Shown: positions 22,508 to 35,461 of the stretch, one piece after another
Position numbering within the stretch: position 1 is the first letter of the stretch
How the letters are laid out: each line of letters starts with the position of its first letter
NCBI RefSeq assembly: GCF_018294505.1
Contig: NC_057810.1
Coordinates: 209,392,113 to 209,456,112 of the forward strand
Direction: 5' to 3'
Length of the DNA stretch: 64,000 nucleotides
Source of the DNA: Triticum aestivum
Taxonomy: Eukaryota > Streptophyta > Magnoliopsida > Poales > Poaceae
Notes under the pieces: model-generated
What the model saw: only the letters and a program-made list of their open reading frames with translations
Told to the model about the DNA's origin: nothing
The model's database searches: none
Translations under genes and position numbers: made by a program

Positions 22508-23121
22508 TGTGACGCCTGGATAATTAAGCTACAGTAATCCCCTGTTAATGGTGCCATGTCATCATGTTACTGTTGCTAATCTTCACTTGATCCAAATCAC
22601 AATTCAAATTCAAATCCAATCTAAAGTCAAACATTCATATTTGTCAGACGTGATATCTAAAATGTTCGTCTTGTGGCAAATAATCCATAACAAATATTGG
22701 TGGTGAACCAACATTTTTGCAAGGTGTTTAAATGGCCTAAACCAATTAAAGCAGTGGCTAAAACAATAGATTAAATGCCTTTTCAATTTAAAAGTGGCAA
22801 ACTTTTTCAAAAGCCTCACAATCTTTTTGTGCAAGTGCCAACTATTGCAATGTAATTATGTGGCCAAGTCCCACATTGTACTGAATCCTTTTTGGAGCTC
22901 AAATATTGCAAAATCATTTTCTGTAAAAAGAAAAGAGCAAAAAAAGGGAAAGAGGAGAAGAGAGAAGCCCCCCTTGCCCCACTAGGCTTTAGCCCACCCC
23001 AGCAGTTGGCCCACCTAACCCCACCCAAGCCGGCCCAGCACTTGCCTCCCCTGGTCGCCTTCTCCATCTCCTGTACAACCGACCGGGGGCACGGCCGACG
23101 CGCGTAGCCACACCAGCTCGC

Positions 23122-23366
23122 NNNNNNNNNNNNNNNNNNNNNNNNNNNNNNNNNNNNNNNNNNNNNNNNNNNNNNNNNNNNNNNNNNNNNNNNNNNNNNN
23201 NNNNNNNNNNNNNNNNNNNNNNNNNNNNNNNNNNNNNNNNNNNNNNNNNNNNNNNNNNNNNNNNNNNNNNNNNNNNNNNNNNNNNNNNNNNNNNNNNNNN
23301 NNNNNNNNNNNNNNNNNNNNNNNNNNNNNNNNNNNNNNNNNNNNNNNNNNNNNNNNNNNNNNNNNN
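23122..23366. other. Assembly gap (245 N) inside LTR
   Basis: A run of N flanked by C-rich sequence on both sides (..CACCAGCTCGC and CCACCTCTCCCCTCTCC..). The true length is unknown. Any protein frame spanning it is artefactual. Confidence 0.99.
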
Positions 23367-25133
23367 CCACCTCTCCCCTCTCCCTCTACTTCGTTTTGGA
23401 GAGGAGACCGACGCGCTCGCGGCCATTCCCTGTCACCACCATGGCCACCGTCATCACCTCAACTCGCCGTGATGCCGTAGCGGTCCTCCTTCGTCCTCCT
23501 CATTCACTGGAGGCCTCAGCTGGAGCTGGGGAGCCCCGAATCATCGGATCCCCTTCGCCCACATCTCCGGCTGTCGCGTTCTTCTTCGTCTCTGGTGCCA
23601 GCCCCTGCTACTACTAATCCATCACAGGCCTACGTGTGAGCCGCACGGTGAGCCCTCCCGCCTCCTGCTCCTCCCCATTATCTCCCGCATGCGCTGTAGC
23701 TAGCTCGGTGTCGTGCCCGAGAGCTCACCGCCGCAGGTCGCTTCACCGCCGTGGCCATGGCCTCTGTCGTGCTCGCCTGAGCGCAACATCGAGCTCCTGG
23801 TGCTCGTAGGAGCCCAATGAGCCCGCGCCCGAGCCTCCCCATGCCTCCTAGCGTAGTTTCCATCGATGTCCCGAACACATTGCCACCAAAGCTCGTTGCC
23901 GGCCATGTTTCCGGCGACCATTTGGTCCAACCCCATCGCCAAATGACGCGAAATGCCTATGCGGTTCGAATGCAAGTTACCGTGCGCGAAACGGCGCATC
24001 GTGGAGCATTTCCGAGCGTCTCCGGTGAGCTCCGCCGCGGTTTTTCGTCGCCGGAGTTATCTCCGGCACCGGCACCGTCGTGCCACCACCTGGGGCCCCC
24101 TCCCTTGGTCGCTGGCAAGTGGCCCCCGCGAGCCCCATTTGACTGGGTTGACCTAGTCAACGTGATGACTGGGTAGCCTAGTGTCACTGACATGCGGGCC
24201 CTACCACTTTTTTTAGTTAATTAAAAAGTTTTTATAAATAAAATTAATTAGTCAATATAATTAGTCATTGACATGTGGGGCCCAACCACTAATTAACTCT
24301 GTTTAGCTAAATTAAACTGATGTTAGCCCCACTGTCTATGACAGGTGGGACCCAGCTGCCAGGTTTGACCTGAACAACTGCGGTTGACATGTTGACCTCA
24401 TGCTGACATCATGCTGACGCAATAATTCATATATGTTAATTTAAATAATTCCAGAATATTGTTTTAATCTTGGAAAAATCATATAAATTAATCTGTAACT
24501 CGGATGAAAAAGTTTTATACATGAAAGTTGCTCAGAACAATGAGATGAATCCAAATACGCAGTCCGTTCGTCTGCCACATGTCTCAAGAATAGCAAGCAT
24601 CGAACATTTCCCCTCCAATTCCCCTTCACCTATATCGCGTAGTACTGCGTTAGAACACCTCTAGCCCCGCTTTTTGTCTTGTTATGCATATGTTTGTGTG
24701 TATTTACTGTTTCTTCCCCCCTCTTCTCACCGATAGACCCTGAGACCGATGCTGATGTCCCTGTGATCGACTACGTCGACGACGACCCTTCTTCCCTTTC
24801 AGCGGAGCTTCCCGGCAAGCCCCCTCGGTTTGATCATCCCGATATCTCACATTCCATTCTCTCATGCTTGCATTAGATTTTGCTACTGTAATTGATTGCT
24901 CCTATTCTTATGCATAGCCTGCTTTTGTAACCTGCTATTGTACCTTACCTGCTTATCCGAAACTGCTTAGTATAGGTTAGTTAGTGATCCATCAGTGACC
25001 CCCACCTTGTCCTTGTTGCCCCTTCTTCATCATCGACAACTCGATCAACATGATCGAAGACTAGAGCCCGACACCTGACATCACATCACGCCCATTTTTG
25101 TTGCTCGACTCTACAGAGTTACCATCGAGTGCC

Positions 25134-25333
25134 GAGGGTGGAACCTCATACATCACTCCTGATGAGATCTCTGTAGTGTAGCTATTCGGTCGTGGTCATT
25201 GAGGGTGGTTCCTCCTTCACCATTCCCGATATGGCTCTGTTGTGCAACACCTCAAGTGTGAACCTCGAGGGTGGTTCCTCTTACGTTCACCTTGATGATT
25301 ACATCGAGTGGAATCCACCGAGGGTGATTCCTC
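25134..25333. repeat. Four spaced GAGGGTGRTTCCTC motifs, right LTR
   Basis: Same positions relative to the LTR as in the left copy (offset 6644): 25134, 25201, 25267 and 25320. The first reads GAGGGTGGAACCTC. Confidence 0.75.
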
Positions 25334-26698
25334 GGGTTTTCCCCTTGATGTTTGCGCACACGGTTACCTTGACTTTACTTGAGACCTTGGTGAAAGTTGG
25401 GCGGGCCCGGAGAGCACCCGCAAGATGGTTACGTGGCATGGCCGGGCATTCTGGGCCCTTGTCGTAAGTCCACGAGACGGGGCGACGGGGTCACTTTTGA
25501 TCGTGAGTCTCTGCTCGTCTCCGCAAGCTAATAATACACTATGGTTTGGGTATTTGTTCTGAGTTGGCCTTTGGCCTTTACGCACTAACCACCACGCAAG
25601 AATAGTTATGGGCCTCGGTGTCGTGATATCAGCCGAAGCTTTGTCAGACGTCTAGTTCAGCAGTGCGGCATGGCTGGGCCGGGACCATCCTGTAGTGGTA
25701 GAGCCTTGACCCGCCCTGTATGCAATGATCCGGAGTGCAACGGGCAATGGGCCTAGACCCCGTAGTGCTTAGGATGTAGACCGGCGAGGACCTCTCTGCT
25801 GAGCCTAGGTAGGGCTGCGACGTGTTGATCTTCTGAGGCCGGGCATTGACCCAAAAAAGTGTGTCCGACAAGAGTAATCTAGCGTGTTGGAAAACGTAGT
25901 GCACCCCTGTAGGGAAGATTATCTATTAATAGCCATGTCCACGGTAACGGACGTTCAGACTTATACCCTGATCTTATACAACTACAAATGGATACTTGGA
26001 TATGTGGTCGGGATTGCTTTCTCGCAGGGAGTCAAGGAAGGATATCTGGGCATTAATGTTACAACATGTTTGTTAATTATAAACTGCTATTCTTCACTCT
26101 TATACATGTTGCAAGATGGTTGGAGCTGCTTGAAGATGCTAGTCTTCGATAGGCTAGGCCTTCCCCTCTATTCTGGCATTCTGCAGTTCAGTCCACAGGT
26201 ACAAACCTTCCATTTGATACCAGTGCATACTTAGTATAGATCTGATGCTTGCGAGTACTTTGGATGAGTAATCACGGTTTCTTTGCTACCCCATTTTCCC
26301 CCTTCTTTCTTCTTTCATGTTGTTGCAATCGGATGGTGAATCCCTGGAGCCAGATGCCACCGCTGATGGATGCTACTACGTGAAGATCGCTGAAGACCAG
26401 GAGTAGTTAGGAGGTCCCTGGCAGGTGGCCTTGCCTCTTCGATCATTGTTGCTTTTGTGCTAGCCTTCTTAAGGCAGTCTTGTTTAACTTATGTCTGTAC
26501 TCAAATATTGTTGCTTCCGATGACTCTAGTGTATTGAGCTATGTATTCGAGCCCTTGAGGCCCCTAGCTTGTAATATAAAGCTTGTATTCTTTTATTTGT
26601 GTTTAGAGTTGTGTTGTGATATCTTCCCGTGAGTCTCTGATCTTGAGCGTACATGATTGCATGTATGATTAGTGTATGATTGAATCGGGGGCGTCACA

Positions 26699-27651
26699 AG
26701 GGCATCGGATTATCGAAATATCTTAATAATTCAACGCTTAAATACAAAGGAATTATGATATCCAAATCGGTGTATCATAATCACATGCTTTGATTAAGTA
26801 TGAGTAAGTTGAATAGACTTAGGGGCACAATCGGTCAAGGTTTGATTGAGTGAAAACTAACTCATGTCAGGAATGACTTTTGAGCTAGAAGGATAATCTA
26901 AGGGTCAACTAATGATTGCGTGCATTCGCACACACTGAATCATTAGGCTCAAAATGGCAATCACAAGGGATGTCAACGAAGACTACTGACATGTGGTATT
27001 AACTATAATGCAAGTAAGCAAGAATTTCAAGAGCAATATGCTTAGAGGATTTTCGGAAGATCGAATAGACCTATGAAGTATTTTGTGAAACATATGAACA
27101 ACTTTGGATGAATGAATCCCCGGTAAGTGTGAGGAATTATACATAGATATATTCATGCGGAAATGGAGCTGCAAGGCAGCAGGCACAATGAATTCTCAGA
27201 ATATAGGAAAATGTTTCAGGGTATCTTGTAATAACAAGAGCAATGGGGAATGATTGTATAAACAGCAAGTGTACCTAATTATCCATAAGGATATATCAGT
27301 GGTAGGGAATTGCAAAGGTCGTGGGCACAAGGGTCTCGGGAAAACATCAAAGAGTATCTTCAGAATCTTCTGGTGAATCAAGGCATCATCTAGAATGAGG
27401 GGCTCTACGGGAGGAAGTACTTACAAGAACCTAGAGTTAGAGTTAGTAAAATCTTTAACCCGGGTAGAAGAGATATCAGAATTCCAGAGTAAAGAAGAGG
27501 GATAAAAGATCCTAATCCCATCCATTGGCGATGTGGGCCCGTAAGCCACATAACAATGTTAGTAGAATAGTTTTTTTAAAGACTAGACTCATCTTCGGCC
27601 AAGGAGTTAGAAAAGGGCTTCCTACAGGCAGTCGGCTCTAATACCAACTTT
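26699..27651 (-). other. Interior fragment of element 2
   Basis: The minus-strand reading matches the first ~900 bp of the element 1 interior, for example around 27210-27240 versus 20460-20490. No coding domain. AGGGC (26699-26703) is where a target duplication of element 1 would start; its partner is not in the window. Confidence 0.6.
27634..27648 (-). promoter_or_regulatory. Primer binding site of element 2
   Basis: The minus strand reads TTGGTATTAGAGCC right after the LTR end, with the same initiator Met tRNA match as in element 1 and a five-base spacer. Confidence 0.7.
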
Positions 27652-29856
27652 TGACACCCCCACCCCAATCATGCACTAATCATACATGCAAACATGCACG
27701 ATCAAGGCCAGAGACTCACGGGAAGATATCACAACACTAATCTAGAGACAAATTCCTACTAAGGGAGTTATATTACAAACCAGGGCCATGAGGACCCGAA
27801 TTACATGAGGGAGTTATTATATTACAAACCAGGGCCACGAGGACCCAAATACATGAGTCAGCAAAAGCAACAATATGTGAGTACAGACATAATTAGACAA
27901 GTTTGCCTTAAGAAGGCTAAGCAAAACAACGACAAGTACATCAAAAAGGCACAGGCCTCCTGCCTGGGGCCTCCTAACTACTCCTGTTTGTTAGTCTCCA
28001 CGTAGTAGTAGGATCTTGTAGTGTCTTGCAACAACCGAAGAGAGTAGAGTAACATAACATATAGTAAACAGGAAAATAGCAACGCCCAGAGATCCTTCCT
28101 CATCTACCCCGTGAGGAAGCGATCCCGGAGCCATCATATCAGTTTAGTGTCTCAAGTATCAAGTTCTAGTTGTAGTAGATCGGGATACAACTCCGAGCAT
28201 CCGTTACCATGGACACAGCTATTTGAATAGATATACTTCCCTGCAGGGGTGCACCAAATTACCCATCACGCTCGATTAACTCCGGCCGTACACACTTTTT
28301 CGGGCCATGCCCGGCCTCGGCTGATCGACACGTTGTAGTTCTTCATAGGCTCAATAGGGAGGTCAGCACGTCGGTCTACATCCTAAGCGCTCACGGGTCT
28401 TGGGCCCATCGCCCTTCGCACTCCTGCGCGTTGTGTATGCAGTCTGGAGTAGCCCCACCTCCTTATACAAGCGCAGGCGGTTACCATCCAACCGGGCGCC
28501 CGCCGCTCAACTGCTAACATCCGAAGAGCTTTTGGGAGAATCGTACGACACCGAGTGCCCATACTTATTTTCGTGTGGTCGTTAGTGCAAAAAGGCTAGA
28601 GGCCTACTCAAATCACATATCCAAACAATTAATGTATGGAAAGCTCGCGGAAACGATCAGTGATTCTGTCGCCCCGTCTCGCGGACTTGGGACAAGGGCC
28701 AAGCCGATCCCTCTCAAGGGTGGTCTCTGCCTGCCCGGTCGTGCCGCATCATTAACTCTCGTGGTTACCCTCCTGGCCAACCTGACTTATCAAGAGACTG
28801 TCTGGAACTCAGGTCCACCTCTACCGGGGTGGTACCGCCTGTCCCTTCAGTCCCACAGTAACAGTAAACGGGGAACAGTTAAAGGTAACAGTGTATCCTT
28901 ACCATCAAGGTGAACTTGGAGGAATCACCCTCAGTAGGTTCACGCTTGAGGTAAAATGTCAAGGTGAACTTGGAGGATTCACCCTCAATGGGTTCACGCT
29001 TGAGGTGCTACATGACATAGTCAATGGCGGGAGTGGTGAGTGAGTAATCACCCTCGATAAACCACACTCGATGTGCTACACTACAAAGATATCATCATAA
29101 GTGGGATACAAGGCATCACCCTCGGCACTCGATAGTGGCTCTGCGGAGTCGTACAACTAGGGGGCTCCAGGTGAGTGGTCGGTCTCTACACCTCAATCAC
29201 CTGGATCATAACACCGCTATTAGAGCATGGCAACAGGACAAGGGTGTGGGGTCGATGATGGATCACTAACCAACATATACTAAGCATATAGGATAACAGG
29301 TAAAGTAACAACAGCAGATTACAAAATCAGGCTATGCATCAGAATATGAGCTCTTGAATATAGTAGAAAAATCTAATGCAAGCACGGGAGAGAGAGAATG
29401 AGCGATATTGGCATGATCAAGGGGGTTTTGCTTTCCTAGAAGCTCTGTAGCAAGTGGTTGAATGTCTGCAGGGTAGTCATACTCAGTGGCGTCAGCGTCG
29501 GTCTCGGGGTCTACCGGAGAAGAAGAGGGGGAAGAAACAATAAATATAACGCAAACAAATGCATCAGGGTGCATGGCATGACAATATGCTATGCTAGGGG
29601 TGACCTAATGCCGTGCTAAGTGATATAGACGGAGCGGGAAAATATCCGGGAATATTTACCCAGCTTTAGGCATTTACCGCTCTAACAATCCAGAGGGGAA
29701 GGTTCCATGTTTGTAGTGTTAGAGGCATGTGACAGGTATGTGGATGACATATTCAGATTCGTCTTATTTTTCCGATCATTTTTCACATATAAATTATTTT
29801 CATTGGAGTTACGGTTTATTTTCTATAAATTTCTAAAGTTTAACAATATTCTTGAA
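27652..29856 (-). repeat. 5' LTR of element 2, first piece
   Basis: The plus strand begins TGACACCCCCACCCC. It runs as the reverse complement of the 3' half of the element 1 LTRs, including the spaced motifs (28919-29123) and the VDPETDAD frame (29332-29574 minus). It stops at ..AATATTCTTGAA, where the Helitron begins. Confidence 0.75.
28919..29123. repeat. Spaced GAGGRWTCACCCTC motifs, element 2 LTR
   Basis: Inverse of the motif seen in element 1: 28919 (GAGGAATCACCCTC), 28973 (GAGGATTCACCCTC), 29042 (GAGTAATCACCCTC) and 29111 (AGGCATCACCCTC). Spacings 54, 69 and 69 mirror the 53, 66 and 67 of element 1, although surrounding sequence is well diverged. Confidence 0.7.
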
Positions 29857-31862
29857 TCTAACATTCTTAACAACTTGCTCCCCACTTCTACCTATTCTCT
29901 CACCATGCACACCATCCACATCAGCTTTAGGCCACATCATCAATCAGTTTGCAAAATCAGCCAATCCCTACTTTCCCATTATCTTAATGTGCACACTGTT
30001 TACGTTATCACCGTGCCACATAAGCTTTAACAGACAGCGGTGGAAAAAGTCCGACTTTTGCCCTCCCGCAGGGCCGCCGCTCATCCATCATAGGGCAACC
30101 CAATCTGCCCGCCTTCCAAGCGCACGACCACCGGTTCTCCCGCATAGGCGATCCAAATTCCCAACCCGGCCTGACACCGCTGGAGCGCCGCCCTTCCTCC
30201 TCCTCCTGCTGCGCGTTGCGCCGATGGTGACCACGCCTCCACCGTGCCTAACATGTGTGCCAGCACTCCAGTACGCCCCCTCCTCCGCCCGGCCAAATCC
30301 CGCCGCCATCTTTAGGCCAGCGCCTCTGCTCACCGCGCCATGTCCAACCCTCGCGCTTGCGCGCGCTGCCCGTCCACCACCATGCGCTGCCGCCATCTGC
30401 CATCTGTTTTGGTCGACTGGCGGCTGTCGGATGTCGGTACGACGTCTCCTGTCCATACTTCCATTGCTGCTGCCCCAGGTCGTCAAGGAGCAAAACGAAT
30501 CGGGCTGGCGCACCCGTTTATCTGCTCCGAGCCTCTAGGTGTCGTTGCGACACGGGTCGTCCGTCATTTGGTCACCGACAACCCAGAATATCAGATCGTG
30601 GAGGAGTCAGCATGCCATTTTTAGCAATAATCAAGCATGCCTTCTCACGTTCTCTGCAACGCTTCCTCCAACCATCCCCAAATTCGTCGTTTGTTCTTCT
30701 CTTCACAACGAGCATCTCATCCAGTCATCAACCATTGCAATCGCGAGGGGTTGGCAAGGTAATGGCCTGACACAGCCGCATAGATGTCATACTAGGTGAG
30801 TACAGTACCTCTCTAGTCGCATCCTCCTCTACTCTGCTCAAACTATTTGGACAACCACGGTGACCTCCTAAATGGCATCGTCCTCTATCTGAATCCCGCC
30901 ACGTCACAGCGATTAGTATTTATTGATTTCAGTCAGTTGTGGAGCCTATCTGGCTACCCAAGCATACACCAATACTACCGTCAAGCATACACCAATATTC
31001 CAGTCTAAGTTATACTGCAATTACTAGCAGTCGTCCCTCTTCAGGTAACAAATTGTATATCTTTGTAACCTACATCTGCTGGTGGATGATTGGCAATGTA
31101 TTATGTATTTAGATGTATGATTCTGAATTATAAGTGTACCTCTACAATAGTATTTTTCCCCGTGAGAGCAAAAATCAATTTATACACTGCAACAAAACTT
31201 AACTTTCTCCATGCCCATCCTGTTTTCAGATTTTGCAGAAAGGGGAAACAGAGCATGTTGAATGGAGATTGCCAATGAAATAGGTAAAATAAAATTTCAT
31301 CCAAGTTTTATTTATTAATGGATGGGTTGTCCTATATACTAGAGATGGTGAGTCTGATTTGCCTAAGAAGTTGTCCGGCAGTGTTGTGATATCTCTCTAA
31401 TGTCCATTGAAGTACTTGATGAATAGGTATTGCACCATATTTGAGGGTAAGTTCGCCTATATCCATGACAAAGCTTTTCTTCATTTTAGTACTATTGAAC
31501 TATATATTTATTTCGCTTAGTTTGTCTTTGCAAATTTTTATCAAACTACCTGATGGGTGTATATTTCATAATGCCTATGTTGTTTGTTGTAAGACAAACA
31601 CTTGAGCATTGTAAGAGAATGTTGATATGATTTCTCCTATTTTATAGATCTTTTCTATCAGACATATTTCTTTGTTTCAATGTAATACTCTTAAACATAG
31701 AGATTTTATATATTTAAACAAGTATTATTTCTTTATTTTGCAGTTGCATGATCTATTTCTGCCCATTTGAACTTGCCTAACTAAAAAAAGTCTATCTCTG
31801 TCCATTTGAACTTGCTTATGCACAACACAAGTTCCCGCCGCAACGCGCGGGGAATCTTCTAG
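29857..31862 (+). mobile_element. Non-autonomous Helitron, 2006 bp
   Basis: The element starts TCTAACATTC after an A (29856) and ends with a GC hairpin (CCCGC 31834-31838, GCGGG 31847-31851), seven bases, then CTAG (31859-31862) followed by T. Removing it joins ..ATATTCTTGAA to TTATTATTAATTC.., which matches the uninterrupted reverse complement of the related LTR at 24439-24465 (..ATATTCTGGAATTATT..). That fits the A^T target of Helitrons with no target duplication. No Rep or helicase domain is present. The GC-rich section 30050-30540 could be captured host sequence but is not recognisable. Confidence 0.75.
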
Positions 31863-32382
31863 TTATTATTAATTCAAAGTATATTTATTAATTGGCTAAT
31901 TTACTGAATGTACCCAACGGTAGCTAGCCCATGTGTATGAATGTAGGCCAGGGGGTGTTGAGTCAAAAGGATCAAAGCAGGGCCCATTTGTCATAGGCAC
32001 AGGGGGGCAATTAAATTAACTAATTTATCTTAATTAGTGGCTGGACCCGTCTGTCTTAGAGTGTACTATTAATCAAGGGTTATTAGCTAGTTTAACTAAA
32101 ATAGGCCCATTAGTTAGTGACTATAAAAGAGGAGGGTTAGTGCTTAAGGGGTTTAGCCCCTAATTAAAACAGGGCCGGCCCCAAGACATACTGGCTCAGG
32201 CCGGCCATGGCTGAGTGCATGCGCACGAAGCCACGGCGCGGCCGACCGACAGCAACAGTGGCGCTAGCAGGATGGTGAGGGCGAGCAGTGGGTGATGCCA
32301 TGAGCAGGCGGGCGCGCACGGAGACACGATCACGGGCGCGGCTTGGGCGTGCGGGCATGGGGCAGGGCGCATGCTGGTATGA
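31863..32382 (-). repeat. 5' LTR of element 2, second piece
   Basis: Resumes the LTR after the Helitron. The stretch with GCAGGGCCCATTTGTCATAG and AATTAGTGGCTGGACCCG corresponds to the reverse complement of 24260-24360 in element 1. The GC-rich end (32165-32380) matches the LTR zone that holds the gap in element 1. The right boundary is approximate. Confidence 0.6.
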
Positions 32383-35300
32383 TATAGTCCATGATTGATT
32401 TATAGAATGCTCACTGCACTTCACTTAAATCTTTTGAGTGTGGCTTTATAGAATGCTTCATGTGCTTCACTTATATCATTTGAAGTTTAGATTGCATGTT
32501 TCTCTTCACATAGAAAAATGTTGTTTATAGAATGCTCTTTTGCTTCACTTATATTTGTTAGAGCATGATTTTTTATAGAAAGAATTAAACTCTCATGCTT
32601 CACTTATATTTATTTAGAGAGTCAACACGAATTGGTCAATTGCATGGTTAGTCACAAAATCCTACATAAAACTTATGGATCATTGAATATGATATGTTTG
32701 ATTCCTTGCAATAGTTTTGCGATATAGAGATGGAATATGTGGGAGGTACTAGTAAACAGTTGTGGTTAGTAAGAATATTGGTGTTAAGGTTTGTGATTCC
32801 CGAAGCATGCAGGTATAGTCTCTCGTTATGCTATGAAGTTGGAGCATGATTTATTATTGATTGTCTTCCTTAGGAGTGGCGGTCGGGGACGGGCGATGGT
32901 CTTTTCCTACCAATCTATCCCCCTAGGGGCATGCGTAGTAGTACTTTGCTTTGAGGGCTAATAAACTTTTGCAATAAGTATATGAGTTCTTTATGACTAA
33001 TGTGAGTCCATGGATTATACGCACTATTACCTTTCCGCAATTTGCTAGCCTCTACTGTACCGTGCACTGCCCTTTCTCACCTCGAGACTCGGTGCAAACT
33101 TCGCCGGTGCATCCAAACCCCGTGATATGATACGCTCTATCACACATAAGCCTCATTATATCTTGCTCAAAACAGCCACCATATCTACCTATTATGGCCT
33201 TTCCATAGCCATTCCGAGATATATTGTCATGCCACTTCCATCGCTTCCGTTTTGATGACTTGAGCATTCATTGTCATATTGCTTTGCATGATCATATAGC
33301 TGACATAGTAGTTGTGGCTCGGCCACCGTGCATCATTTTTTATACATGTTATGCTAGATCATTGCACATCCTAGTACATTGCCGGAGGCATTCATATAGA
33401 GTCATATTTTGTTCTAGGTATCGAGTTGTAATTTTTATTTCTTTTGAGTTATAAGTAAATAGAAGTGTGATGATCATCATCATTCATTATTAGAGAAGTG
33501 CCCCAGTGAGGATAGGATGATGGGGACTATGATTCTCCCACAAGTCGGGATGAGACTCTCGACAATGAGAGAAGAAGAAAAAAAAGAAAAAAAGAAAAAA
33601 ACAAAGAGAGAAGGGGCATTGTTAGTATCCTTTACCACACTTGTGCTTCAAAGTAGCACCATGTTTTTCATATGGGGAGTCTCCTATGTTGTCAATTTCA
33701 TATACTAGTGGGAATTTTTCATTATAGGATTAGATGCCCACACACTTAGTTTTCATGTTGAGCTTTCATACACTTATACCTCTTAGTGCATCTGTTGCAT
33801 GGCAATCCCTACTCCTCGCATTGATATCAATTAATGGGCATCTCCATAGCACATTGGTTAGCCGCGTCGATGTGAGACTTCCTTACTTTTTTGTCTTCTC
33901 TATATTTACCCCTGTCATCATACTCTATTCCACCCGTAGTGCTATATCCATAGGTTGCGCTCATATATTGTGTGAGGGTTGAAAAATCTGAAGTGCGTTA
34001 AAAAGTATGAACCAATTGCTCGGCTTGTCATCGGGGTTGTGGATGATAAATACTTTGTGTTAAGAAGACACAGCATGACAAGACTATTGATCCAGTGCCC
34101 AGTGCAGTTCCTGTTTTTTGCATGTTTTTTGTATCACGGAAAATCCATATCAAACGAAGTCCAAACGCGATAAAAATTTCGGAGAATTATTTTGGAATAT
34201 ATGTGATTTTAGGAGGTGGAATCAACGCAAACGGGGGCCCACAGAGCCCATAACCCACCAGGGCGCGCCACAGGCCCCATGCATGCCCTCGTGTCTTGTG
34301 CCCTCCTCGAACGTCGGTTGGAGCCCTTCTTCTGGCACAAGAAAGATAATTTATGGGAAAAACGTGTAAAATTTTCAGCGCAACCAGAGTTACGGATCTC
34401 TGAAAATTTAAGAAACCATGAAGGGCCGGATCTGGGGAATGCGAAACAGAAGAGAACAGAGAGGAAGGTCCAATCTTGGAGGGGCCTCCGCCCCTCCGCT
34501 GCCATGGAGGCCATGTACCAGAGGGGGAACCCTCCTCCCATCTAGGGGGAGGCCAAGGAAGAAAAAGGAGGGGTCTCTCTCCCCCTCTCTCCCGGTGCCG
34601 CCGGAACGTCACCGGGGCAAGGATCGTGACGACGATCTACATCAACAATTTTGCTACCGTCAACACCAACTCTCTCCCTCTCTATGCAGCGGTGTAACAC
34701 CCCTTCTCCCCACTGTAATCTCTACTTAAACATGGTGCTCAACTCCATATATTATTTTCTAATGATCTATGGTTATCCTATGGTGTTTGAGTAGATCCAT
34801 TTTATCCTATGGGTTAATCGTGATCTTGGTTGGTATAATTGTATATTTTATTTATGGTGTTGTCCTATGGTGCCCTCTGTCTCGCGCAAAAGTGAGGGGT
34901 CCCCACTGTAGGGTGTTGCAATACGTTCATGATTAGCTTATGGTGGGTTGCGAGAGTGACAGAAGTTTAAACCCGAGTAGGTGGGTTGTTGTGTATGGGA
35001 TAAAGAGAACTTGATACTTAATGCTATGGTTGGGTTTCACGACCTTCATGATCTTTAGTAGTTGCAGATGCTTGCTAGGGGTCCAATCATAAGTGCATAT
35101 GATCCAAGAAGAGAAAGTATGTTAGCTCATGCCTCTCCCTCATATAAAATTGCAAGAATGATTACGGGTACTTGTTATCGATTGCCTAGGGACAAATGAC
35201 TTTCTTGTTGACAAAAGTTATCTACTTTTATTACCTTGCAATTTACTCGTGATTTTATTCTCACAAAGTACTCGTAGTTTTATTCTTGCAAAATAGTTTT

Positions 35301-35461
35301 ATACTTGTTTTAGGTAAAGCAAACGTCAAGTGTGCGTAGAGTTGTATCCGTGGTCGATAGAACTTGAGGGAATATTAGTTCTACCTTTAGCACCTCGTTG
35401 GGTTCGACACTCTTATTTATCGAAGAAGGCTACAAACGATCACCTATACTTGCGGGTTATC
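32383..35461 (+). mobile_element. Gypsy fragment (internal 3' part plus 3' LTR) with GGGTTATCA end
   Basis: Non-coding internal sequence typical of abundant Triticeae gypsy elements (for example CTATGATTCTCCCACAAGTC near 33530, then an A/G-rich run) is followed by an LTR body from about 34094 that ends CTATACTTGCGGGTTATCA at 35461. The family pairs a TGATACGTCTCC start with this end, so it is related to the LTR piece at 16768-17699. The LTR start itself and the upstream coding region are missing. Element 2 LTR sequence resumes at 35462. Confidence 0.6.

Larger units (their letters stand above)
17700..26698 (+). mobile_element. Gypsy-type retrotransposon with ~4.2-kb LTRs, 5'-truncated (element 1)
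   Basis: The left LTR is represented by 17700-20055 and the right LTR by 22508-26698. A primer binding site for initiator Met tRNA follows the left LTR (20059) and a purine tract precedes the right LTR (22495-22507), so the element is in plus orientation. The LTR starts TGTGACGCC and ends GGCGTCACA, an extended inverted end. The first ~1.9 kb of the left LTR is missing at the junction with the TGATACGTCTCC LTR. The 2.45-kb interior has no recognisable gag or pol, so the element looks non-autonomous. I do not give it a family name. Confidence 0.75.
22508..26698 (+). repeat. Right (3') LTR of element 1 (~4.2 kb, contains a gap)
   Basis: Starts TGTGACGCCTGG at 22508 and ends GGGCGTCACA at 26698. 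The first third is AT-rich, then GC-rich with an assembly gap (23122-23366), then resembles the left LTR from 24392 on. The GC-rich part gives long but unconvincing frames. Nearly identical to the left LTR over 25142-25868. Confidence 0.8.

Noticed and set aside
22816..23426. Frames of 145-184 codons spanning the first run of N
   Set aside because: Most residues are unknown; the frame is created by the gap.
24679..24876. YVDD motif in the LTR frame
   Set aside because: Looks like the reverse-transcriptase box but stands alone; no flanking reverse-transcriptase motifs on either side.
29852..30770. Overlapping frames of 171-228 codons in the Helitron cargo
   Set aside because: Pro/Ala/Cys-rich, no domain and no consistent splice structure; not enough to call a captured gene.
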